DNA of 64,000 nucleotides from Lingula anatina (Eukaryota > Brachiopoda > Lingulata > Lingulida > Lingulidae): positions 1,263,679 through 1,327,678 of the forward strand of contig NW_019773847.1 of the NCBI RefSeq assembly GCF_001039355.2, given 5' to 3'. Positions 36,801 to 45,599 of this stretch are shown in pieces (position 1 is the first letter of the stretch; each line of letters begins with the position of its first letter). The notes beneath the pieces are model-generated. The model was not told the DNA's origin. It ran no database searches and saw nothing but the letters and a program-made list of their open reading frames with translations. Position numbers and translations under genes: made by a program.

Positions 36801-39800
36801 ACCACGATGTGTGAAATACTGATAATGAGTGGTTGTGGTTGTCACAACTGCTGCAATTTGGATCCAGCGGACTCTTTATTTGGTATTTGATTTATATAAT
36901 TCTTTATGTAGAAACTGAGGAATAAACAAAACTTCAGAAAAACTTGAAAATATTCATATACTTATTTTCAGATACTCTCCTTTAAACACAATATATATGC
37001 GTACGGAAACGAATCATCGAAGGTGAACACAGCTATGACGTCTATAGACTTGAGCTACCCAAATGGCACCAAGTACGTTTTAAAAGAACCCATTCGAGCA
37101 AGTGTAACAACCAGCATTGGTGACAAAATCACCTACAAAGACCTCGAACACTACCGTTTCTTGAACTGTGATCCTGTGTACCATAATTTTACAATTCCGG
37201 ACCCAACTGCTGCATTGCGCATTGAATTCGGGGTACCAGAGGAAGTTGACTTTTATGAATTGTCGGGATTTCCCAATGAGGCACCAACAGAGACAAATTA
37301 CACGTTCAAATATCTTATTTCACATTCTGGCGTAGAGAGTGCTGATCTTGTATGGAATGTCAAGGAGACGGTGCGCGTTAACTCTGATGTGGTGTCGCTT
37401 TTCATCCCTGCTGGGGAAATACTAGAGACGGGGTTTGTCATCGTCAAGATTGTTTCAATTAATGCCACAGGTAATGATTATCTTTCCACAGTGTTGGTCA
37501 CCACACCGCCTATTTTAGCTGGTCTCACCCAGGTCAATGTGCCAATCTGTAGTTGACTCTTCTTTTAGATATAAGCGTTATAGTTTTTAGATATTTTGAA
37601 ATACTGTAAATATTAAAAACTTCTTCATATATCTTTCGCAGTATAATTGTAACTTAAATATTACCCAATGCATTTAAATGACCTTTTTTTTTTGTTATTT
37701 TAGTAAATTCCACCAGTCATAGCAGAGTAAAGCGTTTGGCGGGTGCCGGCAGGGGGCGCGTGGCCGCAGAATCGACCACTATGGAGACAAGGGTTTGGGA
37801 TACCCGCTCTGAAACTTGGAGCACAAACAGCTCCATAGAGGTACATGTTGGCTCAGGAGTTAAGGGGTTTATCATAAAATGAAATAATTCAGATATGAAA
37901 CATTCTACCCGTGTTATTTGTGCTCTAGATGTTGAAATAATCTCATTTAAGAATCTGACATGAATTATTATTCTTTTCTAGTTGAAATTCAATATACAAT
38001 TAATCCAAAAATAAATAAAAAATACCAATGGATTTTACTTGTTTCACAAATGATTAACATAGAATAATCGCTCTACATAGTCTACTACTTTTTTGGTCTT
38101 ATTTTAACGTTTATCTATTTGTTTATGTACTCTTATTTCATTATTGCTGGGTACTTACGAGTGACTATTTTATGAAATAATTTTTTAACACTTCAGATTT
38201 TGGAGGAATCAACAAAAGACAATGTTGTCTTTAAAAGCAATTTCCTGGGGTCATTTTGCACAGGGGTCTTCATTCCACCGAATTCCTTAGATTTCGCCGG
38301 AGTGGTTGCTAACTTTTCTGAACGGCTTGCTGAGAATCCCTATGTGCTGATAATATTGTGTATTCTGCTGGCTATTTACTTTCTGTTGTTGATATGGGCA
38401 AGATGGGCAGACAAGAAGGACCAAGTGCAGGTAACGAAGTCATATCTGATACAGATAAAATGTTTGAAAAATATTTTTTGTTGTTTTGTTTCCTTTCATT
38501 GGCTGCCTTTTTCCAGAAGTCTTCCACAAGGAAGAAGATAAAAAACACTACTACAATCTTTTTTACGATCTCCGTATCGAAGTATTATTTTTATGCGATT
38601 AAACATACTGCTGTAAGTGACCGTAAATGTTATAACATGACGTATTTCACCTAATCATTTTTCATCTAGTGGGAATACGCCCCTCTTGTGGACAATGAGG
38701 CAGATGGCATGTATTTATACCGTATAAGTGTCCATACAGGCCTGCGTCGAGGAGCCGGCACCTCTGCTAATGTTTTCATACAGTTGACAGGAACTGGAGG
38801 CAAGACAGGGCCAAGGGTTCTTATAGATGGTTTCCGAAAGGTATGGAATAAAATAAAGTGCATATTCTACATGAAATAACCTTCCATTTTCAACGGATTG
38901 TGCCATCAGCATACATATGCTTGTATTCTACTGATTGATAATCAAAAGAAAAATATTTTATTCTGACAAAATGATTTATTACTTGGCAGAAAAGACATTT
39001 CGCTTCATTTAAGAGTTAAATGAAAGATTACACAATTTGGATGTGGTAGGCCTCGACAGGCACATTTCGGTTTTCTAATATTCCGTCGTTATATTTCAGA
39101 ATTTCACTCAAGGGAGCGTCAGTAACTTTCTCCTGACAACAAGAGAGTTCCTGGGTGACATAACACGGATCCATGTCTGGCACGATGGCAATGGCTACAC
39201 ACCGGACTGGTATCTATCCAAAATTACAGTAGTCGATATTCTTCAGCAGACACAGTAAGTTGAATAACTTTATGACATATATCTCCAGTTATTAAGAGCA
39301 TCCTTTCTATTTAATTATATTCACATTAAATGAATAAAAACTTAAATCTTCATAAAAATAACATAATAGATTCAGGTTCAGGTAACAAATATCTGCCAGT
39401 AGAAATTAAAAAAAAAACATTTTATTATTAATTTAGAATGCCTCTATTGCGAATTTTGTAGGTACTACTTTAACTGTGGACAGTGGCTGTCGCTGACAAG
39501 TAATACTACTTGCATCGAGATAGATGTCACTGCCGAGCAAAACATGAAGAATTTCTCTGTGCTCTTCAACAGTCATAGCAAAGTCGGCTTCTTTGATGAC
39601 CACACTTGGTTTTCACTCTTCAAGCGGCCGAGCAAAAGTAACTTTTCCAGAGTGCAGCGTCTCAGTGTGTGTCTGTCCATCTTGTTCATGACGATGATGG
39701 TGAGCTGTATGTGGTACAGGGATGAGGCAGACGATACATCAGCGGCGCGAAACTCCAGCATCGAGATTGGACCACTTAAAATAACATTTGAACAAATATT

Positions 39801-41749
39801 TGTTGGTCTAATGGGTAGTCTGATCGTCGTCCCGCCCACTGCTTTAATTGTCCACATATTCAAACGGTCTAGGAAGAGGGTCAAAGGTTATTCTGAGGAT
39901 TCTAAGGATCGATTGGAAAAGTTACTTACTAAAGTGAAACTGTACCAAGAAAACAATGTTTTTAAGGAAGAGGGCATAGTGTCTGCTGAAAACGGAAAGA
40001 GCCTCGAGCAAGTAGAGTCTGATCAAGAAAAACAACGCTTGACGTCTCCAACGCCGAAAAGCAGTAGGTGCTGCAAAGGGAAAAGGTTTACCTATCCTTG
40101 GTGGTTTATTATTTTTGGCTATATTTTGGTATTCTTAACTACTTTTGCTGGAGGCTTCATTACACTCTTCTATGGACTTCAGTGGGGATCTGTCAAATTT
40201 CTCGCCTGGTTTGGTTCTTGGGTCTTATCTTTTGTGGATTCACTACTTTTGGTTCAACCGGTCAAGGTAAGCGTGTGGGTGTTATTTATTTTTTCATTAT
40301 TTCGTTTAATCCCACTTTGATAATAGTCTTGTCAAAATATAAATAAAACTTACGGGTTCGCCCTAAAATGGAAGATAAAGCGGCGCTCAAGCACTGTAGT
40401 GTAGGTGTATTTAATTAAGTATTTAAGCGAAAAATTATTTCTATAGCGGCAGATTAGGTCAGGTAAACAATATTACAAACATTTAAGTATTCGCTGCATT
40501 TTAGGCTGTGTTGCTTGCTGTGATTCTCTCGTGCATAATGCGTATGCCTGACGAAGAAGAAGATTGCACCACTGTAGAAGAAGACTTTGCTGTTACCATA
40601 TCAAGAGGCACCATTAGCGAATGTAAGCATTAATTTATTTGTGTCAAATTGCTGACATAAGATTAAGAAAGATCGGGTTTTGGTTTAAAAGTGGCGAGCT
40701 CTTCGACCAGTAATCGACACATGCTACCTTAAGATACAAATAACAGCGTTTTATTATTTTTCTTAACTTGTTGGATACGAAATGGTGGCCTACCATCTAA
40801 TAAACACTGTTAATTTAAATGCAGTTATTTTCTCCCATATCTTGATGAATGAATTTTATTTTTCCCACAGATTCAATACCGAAGGGTATAGAGATACCAT
40901 TGGAACCGCCCGATATCAATGAATGGTCAGAGGGATTAGAAGAAAGAAAAAAGACGGCACAGCTTGACGATAAATTATTCACGTTTCTCAAAGATAATTG
41001 CTTACATCTTCTTTACTTGGCTCTTCTAATATGGATAGCCTCGGCAAACAGAGACAGCAAGTTTTATTACCAGAACAAAGCCATTCAAAACAGTCTGGGC
41101 CTTTCCTCCGTTTCAAAGGTTAGCATAGGGTCATGGTGCTCCGTCTTGATAATATTACTGTTAATATTCATTCATTTTTATATATATATATATAAGCAAA
41201 ATTGCACTAATCATACAAAATACATTTAGGAACTGAAAGCCAATTTTGGACACGTACAACTTACCACTTCAGGTACGCAACCACACGATGATATTACCGT
41301 GGATAGAAAAAAGCATCCTACCGCCGCTCTTTCCGCGTACGACGTACAATGGGGACTTACTGAGCTCCGATGCAGCAAGTTTTATGCTGGACATTGATGC
41401 ATACCGACTAGGACCGGTTCGAATTCGACAGCTGCGTGTGACCTCTAGTATGTAATTTTATTCGCAGTATTTAAAAAAAAATTGCGACCAAAATTCTTCA
41501 TAAATATCAGAAAAGTGTCTTTGGATTTTAAGATTTTTCTCAATTCTACTCTATTTATTAAAAAAATAAGAAGAATAAACAGAACTGAAAGACTGACCTG
41601 ACTTTTCATAAACGTTCTATACACAGCTATGGCTTTTTTATCTTTCAGAGAGTTGTCTCCAAGTACGTGTTGCCTATCTGCGCGACCCTTACGGCTGCTT
41701 CTCCGATTACTCTGACAGTAATGCTGAACATGGGACTTATTTACCAGGT

Positions 41750-41788
<39 letters not shown>

Positions 41789-44629
41789 GGTGCACCCCAT
41801 GCTTGTATATTGTAAAACAATGTCTGGACACTTGTCGTTTTTCACGTTTAGGTTATTCTTTGGAAATTAGGCTACATCTGTTTGTCGGGGGAAGGGGTCT
41901 TTCCTCTATTTTGATACAAATCTCTCCCCGAAAATTTAACAACAAATATTTATTTACTGCACAGGTTGGGAAGGAGGCCCTGCGGAAAATGTATCCTCGT
42001 CACCATTTGCATACTCCAGCCCGCACTCGAACACGCTATTTACGAAGGGTGTGTTTGCTTCTTACGGCGGGGGTGGCTACTTGGAGGAGTTTCAATATTT
42101 TAGTAACGCAGACATTCTGAAATTTGCAGCGCTAAAGGATAATAACTGGACTGACTCAAGGACGAGGGCTGTTTTGATTGAATTCACCGTCAACAATGAA
42201 ATATCAGATATTTTCACCGCTACAAAGATTCTTGTGGAGACCCCGGCTGTGGGGAGCGCTTTCGTCAGCAGCACATTAACTAGTTTCCGTCCATATCCGT
42301 ATAAAGAAGCGATAGATTTGGTGCTCCTGCTGGCTCAAATAGTTTGGCTTGGATTAGTCCTATATCTATTAGTTAAGCACATAATTGGCCTCAAAAAGCA
42401 AGGCTGGCAGTATTTCTACGACGCATGGAATGTATTTGATCTGGTGAAGATTCTACTGGCAGTTATGACTATCATCGTTTACGTTGTACGAATAGTCTAC
42501 ATCATGCAGGCGGTTGAGCATGTTTTTAATAATAGAGGTCAGTTTTCATTTTTGTCATCAGAATATTTTAAAAGTAATATGTCGTGAAAATTCTGAACAT
42601 TTTTCTTTTTATTTCTTAATTTTTTAGCTTCTGCACGCTTGCATTAACATAATGTACTATACGACCGTTTTCAAAAACCAAAGGATCTTGAAAATTTCAT
42701 GATACTGGTGCTGCTATGAATGATGTGCTAATATTTCATTCATCTTTATAACTAATTTTAGTATTTAAATTTTATATTTTAGGGCAATTTACAAGTTTCG
42801 ATAAAGTTGCCGAGGTGGACGAAATATTCAGCGTCTCGATCGCTGTCCTGTGTTTCTTTGCGATAATGGAACTTTATCGCCCGTTATCGTTCAGTCAGAC
42901 GCTCGCCATCATAAAAACTTCTCTCAAGATTTCACTGTCAGAAATGGTCTGGTATGCCGTGGCATTCATTATCATCTACCTGGCTTTTGTTAGTTCTTTA
43001 CACGTCGATGCTGGAAATCTCTTCTTTGCGTTCCGTTCACTGTATGCTTCGTTTTCATCATTATTCCTCCTGACTCTGGGATTAATAACATACGACGACG
43101 TGTTCCAAGAAAAAGAATTACTTTCTACTGTCCTCTACATAGTGTTCAATATATTCGTCTACTTGATTGTGTTGAATCTGTTCATAGCTGTGATATGCGA
43201 CTCCCAGGTAGCAGCGAAAGAGGAGTCCGATCAAGGCTACGATGAGGAGTTAAGTATTCACTTTTGGAAACGAGTGCAGGGCCTTTTTGACAGTTTGGGC
43301 GGAAGCAAAAAAGAGGAGGAGAATGAGGTCAAATATATAGGAAAAGTGCAAGTGACAAGTGAGGTCAAAGAAAACGCTACCGATAAATCTGAAACTGACG
43401 AAAAGGGCGAAGTCAATGGAAAAATGAAACGTTTGTCCGTACTCTTAGAATACTGTAAGTGTGTTAATTCTCTTGTATCACTTTTATAGCAATATATACA
43501 TTTAATAAGAAATATCCTCTGCGTTACTGCAATTTCACTGATTTCATGCTATTTCGTAAAATAGAGATATCATTTGCATAATCTGCATATGATTGTTGTT
43601 TAGACTTTTCACTGCAGAGTGTTATATAAGATGTTTTAAACATATAGTGTCATTTACATTTTCCATTTATCACAGTGCAAGTGCCTAAGGAAAAGGAAGA
43701 GACAAAATCAAAGAGACGACAGAAGAAAAGCAATTATAATGCAGTAGCGATATCTATGAAAAACACTGATAAAAAGTCGGAGCTCCTGGAAATCAAATCT
43801 CAAAAGGTAAGAATTTCCCTACATTTACTCGACTTGAAGGTATTTTTAGTTTCATTGCCATCAATATAACTTATTTTTTCTAGTCGTTTGAATTATCTTA
43901 CATGTAAAGTTAATCATTACATCTAAGGTCAATTTTTTTCTTTTCAAATGTAATATATACACTGTTTAATCGAAGAAATTATTTTAAAAGTCAAAACCTG
44001 TTTTTTTATTTAATCAGATATCAGAAAAACTTCAGCACTTCTTAAAAACAGCTAAACTGGAAGATGTGGAATATAAAAACATCATTATCAACCTTGAAGC
44101 CATTACTCGAAATAATCCACGTAGACAATCCAGTGGGTCTATATCACCAAAACACAGGCCATCAAGCGAAATACTTGAGAGAAAAATGTCGTCGACAAGT
44201 TACATTAATAATGACGTCATTCGTAGACCATCTTCCGTAATTATTGAAAGTGAAGGCAGCGAACACAGAAAAAGTATTAGTTTCGCTCCTGACATTCATG
44301 AGATTTCCGAAGAGGAACCACCTACTACCCCGAATATGTGGGCAAAACCTGTCCACGGTTCTTCTCAACTACAAAGTCGAGAAAAAAGAACTGCTTCAAA
44401 AAAGCCGCCAAAGTCAAGCGGACCCGGTATGGTCAGCAATGTTACAACAATGGTCCGGGCACGCCGGTTAAGTCGGGAACTAGCGCATAATAAGAAACAG
44501 AGTCAGTCAGCAGCTACCAGCAGAAATCCAAAACATGTTTCTACGGTTGATAAACTGAATGAAATGCCATTGTTCGAAGAACTAGAACTTTTAGAAAATT
44601 TGGAAGATGATGATTATATGTACGTGTAA
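26414..44629 (+). CDS. Kringle-polycystin: polycystin-1-like receptor/channel with six kringle domains (2680 aa)
   Basis: Thirty exons: 26414-26431, 26684-26738, 27901-28152, 28701-28976, 29133-29219, 29434-29685, 30012-30287, 30443-30586, 30919-31170, 31583-31858, 32027-32955, 33139-33180, 33510-33647, 34053-34140, 34404-34507, 36528-36752, 36972-37470, 37704-37840, 38197-38430, 38670-38840, 39100-39254, 39462-40266, 40505-40622, 40871-41118, 41273-41447, 41649-41747, 41965-42537, 42783-43454, 43676-43806, 44018-44629. They sum to 8043 nt with every phase matching. Approximate order by residue: signal peptide 1-24, kringles 25-629 with two Thr-rich linkers, Ser/Thr stalk 630-939, GAIN-like region to 1350, degenerate GPS 1360-1383, TM1 ~1396-1415, PLAT 1429-1560, ten further TMs with the polycystin extracellular domain between TM6 and TM7, then a basic/acidic cytoplasmic tail. 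It is expected at the plasma or ciliary membrane. LRR, WSC, lectin and Ig-like PKD domains of vertebrate polycystin-1 are not seen. Ligand unknown. Confidence 0.87.
27805..27842. repeat. (GA)n microsatellite
   Basis: Uninterrupted gagaga run ahead of the first kringle exon, seen directly. Confidence 0.9.
27901..28976 (+). CDS. Kringles 1 (type A) and 2 (type B)
   Basis: Exon 27901-28152 (252 bp) encodes a kringle with six Cys: DNC, TCLPW, YCRNPD, GPWCPV, GTC, IPLC. Exon 28701-28976 (276 bp) encodes a second, different kringle opening DPCDCQT, with YTCQRWD, NYCRNPD, IWCYV, DLC and PPC. Type B has two extra Cys at its start. Both exons are flanked by phase-1 introns. Kringles are disulfide-bonded protein- and glycan-binding modules of secreted proteins. 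Several N-x-S/T sites are present. Confidence 0.88.
29133..29219 (+). CDS. Thr-rich linker 1
   Basis: An 87-bp phase 1-1 exon encoding about 29 residues, mostly Thr, Ala and Glu (TTTAEPETTTATTTTTG), with one Cys. Probably an O-glycosylated spacer between kringle pairs. Confidence 0.8.
29434..30287 (+). CDS. Kringles 3 (type A) and 4 (type B)
   Basis: Exons 29434-29685 (252 bp) and 30012-30287 (276 bp) have exactly the same lengths and phases as the first pair. Type A keeps SCRRSG, TCLSW, YCRNPD, LWCPV, VCAIPLC. Type B keeps DPCDCQT, YTCQRWD, FCRNPD, IWCYV, DVPPC. Similarity to pair 1 is very high, indicating recent tandem duplication of the A/B cassette. Confidence 0.88.
30443..30586 (+). 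CDS. Thr-rich linker 2
   Basis: A 144-bp phase 1-1 exon encoding repeated TTTD and TTTG units (DTLTTTDTITTTGAP). It occupies the same position after kringle B as linker 1 and is longer, so the cassette duplication included the linker. Confidence 0.78.
30806..30860. repeat. (AT)n microsatellite
   Basis: Long uninterrupted tatata run in the intron before kringle 5. Confidence 0.95.
30919..31858 (+). CDS. Kringles 5 (type A) and 6 (type B)
   Basis: Exons 30919-31170 (252 bp) and 31583-31858 (276 bp). Type A reads DWCRRT, SCLPWAE, YCRNPN, GPWCPV, RCYIPRC. Type B reads DLCDCQT, YTCQRWD, YCRNPD, IWCYVV, DVPPCG. This A copy differs most from the other two. The exon ends at a GAA|gtgcgt donor in phase 1 and continues into the mucin-like exon. 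Confidence 0.86.
32027..32955 (+). CDS. Mucin-like Ser/Thr stalk of kringle-polycystin
   Basis: A single 929-bp exon encodes about 310 residues dominated by Ser and Thr. At 32239-32500 there are about 3.5 tandem copies of a 72-bp (24-residue) unit containing SDSQSDTGVYPSQSSE. The last 35 residues lose the Ser/Thr bias and become a helical stretch (TVEELDTLINNTL) that begins the GAIN-like region. The stalk would hold the kringles away from the membrane. Confidence 0.85.
32239..32500. repeat. 72-bp coding tandem repeat (VNTR)
   Basis: Unit starts at 32311, 32383 and 32455 are exactly 72 bp apart, each opening agtagcgaag. A more diverged partial unit precedes them from 32239. The unit keeps the reading frame, so copy-number change would be tolerated. 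Confidence 0.92.
33139..34507 (+). CDS. GAIN-like region, first exons (12-15)
   Basis: Short exons 33139-33180, 33510-33647, 34053-34140 and 34404-34507 encode helical then beta-type sequence: LLGLANVLADVTQVSNEL, CVEAAFLIIDKT, and a segment with VAVSGNEVVVEAEVVPL. This pattern (helices, then NIFNVAVSGN-like strands) is that of the GAIN domain upstream of GPS sites in adhesion GPCRs and polycystins. Assignment rests on pattern and position only. Confidence 0.68.
33662..33918. repeat. Foldback element with palindromic core in an intron
   Basis: The left arm (cccaatggatccaactccgc, then ctgaatgc) returns inverted at the right (gcattcagcg, gcggagttggatcgatg, gcattggg). In the centre GGCGATTATACGA pairs with TCGTATAATCGCC around further alternating TATACG sequence. 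It starts only 15 bp after the exon 33510-33647 donor. Confidence 0.75.
34583..36248 (-). mobile_element. Tc1/mariner-like DNA transposon, degenerate, copy 1
   Basis: Ends are TACAGACTTGACATTTAATA and its inverse, flanked by TA. The minus strand retains transposase pieces, such as FHIGAKTPMVVIDENLN near 35290-35340, comparable to the GKTPLVFIDGTLN stretch of Tc1 transposases. Many stops and shifts are present. It is 1666 bp, nearly the same length as the inverted copy at 46019-47681, and it fills most of the largest intron of the kringle gene. Confidence 0.8.
36528..38430 (+). CDS. GAIN-like region, degenerate GPS and first TM (exons 16-19)
   Basis: Exons 36528-36752, 36972-37470, 37704-37840 and 38197-38430. 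The large exon 17 encodes beta-rich extracellular sequence. Exon 18 contains SRVKR, a basic site of furin type (R-x-K-R). Exon 19 holds NFLGSFCTGVFIPPNSLDF, which aligns with the F-x-x-G-x-F-x-x-PN-x-(I/L)-D end of polycystin GPS motifs but lacks the paired Cys and the His-Leu/Thr cleavage site. TM1 follows (VLIILCILLAIYFLLLIWA). Autoproteolysis at the GPS is therefore unlikely. Confidence 0.78.
38670..39540 (+). CDS. PLAT/LH2 domain of kringle-polycystin (exons 20-22 start)
   Basis: Exons 38670-38840, 39100-39254 and the start of 39462-40266. Typical PLAT motifs occur in order: YRISVHTGLRRGAGTSANVF, GTGGKTGPR, then FLLTTREFLGDITRIHVWHD, PDWYLSKITV, and YFNCGQWLS with a following basic/hydrophobic strand. 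This cytoplasmic beta-sandwich follows TM1 in all polycystin-1 proteins and binds lipids or protein partners. Confidence 0.87.
39541..44629 (+). CDS. Polycystin 10-TM/channel module and cytoplasmic tail (exons 22-30)
   Basis: TM2-TM5 are in exon 22 (to 40266) and exon 23. TM6 is in exon 24 (LLYLALLIWIAS). The large extracellular polycystin domain is in exons 25-27 (VRIRQLRV, YGGGGYLEEF, DNNWTDSRTRAVLIEF). TM7-TM8 are in exon 27, and TM9-TM11 with the pore loop in exon 28 (LTLGLITYDDV, then FVYLIVLNLFIAVICDS). The pore loop lacks the Leu-Gly-Asp filter of PKD2 channels. The tail (exons 28-30) is Lys/Glu-rich with RRQSSGS and RRPSSV, possible basophilic kinase sites, and ends acidic. It may act with a PKD2-type partner; that is inference. 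Confidence 0.85.
41752..41786. repeat. Poly-T tract
   Basis: A T run of more than 30 bases just after the donor of the exon ending at 41747. Confidence 0.9.
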
Positions 44630-44895
44630 ATTGACAAATTATTGCTTTTAAGTTTATTGACTTATATTGACACTACACTAGCGTCTTCGGTTGTTGAGTG
44701 ATTTCTTCTCGTTGCAATCTGCATTTAGAGAAATTGCAGCTCAGATTTATTGGGCCTATTGTTACATCTTTACTCGTTATGAGCTGTCAGTTTCATAAAA
44801 GAGGTACCTTTGTGAGGCTCTTGAAGGATTTTTATAACGAATTCGAGAAAAATAATTGCAAATTCATTTCATGGCAGTCATCACTGTCTAATATT

Positions 44896-44897
44896 AC

Positions 44898-44945
<48 letters not shown>
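44896..44945. repeat. (TA)n microsatellite downstream of kringle-polycystin
   Basis: Uninterrupted atatat run. A candidate polyadenylation hexamer AATAAA follows at 44960-44965, about 330 bp after the stop codon. Confidence 0.9.
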
Positions 44946-44947
<2 letters not shown>

Positions 44948-45599
44948 AAAGGGGAATTAAATAAATGTACACACAGAAGAATGCACATCTTTTTTATTTT
45001 TACACGAATAGACAATCCCCCCCATCGAATTGACCGAACGGAGCATACAACATGTACAGCCATTTTTAGCATTCAAGGGCATTAGTTCAGTTTGTTTTTC
45101 ATGCTTGTAATAACATATCAAACAAATTATACTTCAATTTAGTTCCAAGATCATTTATGCGTTTTTAATCAGGCAGTACGTGCATCCAATTGAAAAAATA
45201 ATTAGATCCAATTTATAGCTGCTGATGTGTGTACAAGTTTCTCTACGTGCTTTGTGCAGGAAATGGAGAAGTTGGGCTGAGTTCAGCTATCATGACTAAA
45301 ACATTCATTCGTTCACGGACGGTATTTTGAACTGTTATCATTCAGAATTAGCGCTTGTATCTTGTAACGTTGTAACGTAGGTGTTGAGACAGAATGACTT
45401 CGGTCTTTCTTAGCTCATTTTTTCGCCTGACATAAAAAGGTATAATACCAAAATGTTATGCCACCAGTATTAAAATGCAATTTGTATACTTCTTCCTGGT
45501 ATACAGCACTTGATTTAAATGTAAGTTGATTGAATACATTTGACAGATGAAAATAAGTGAATACTATGTATATTTATTAAGCAGAATGTTTATACAGAA

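Noticed and set aside
38688-38912. Small frames on both strands over the PLAT exon
   Set aside because: The plus-strand PLAT frame is in phase with flanking exons and has family motifs; the others are shadows.
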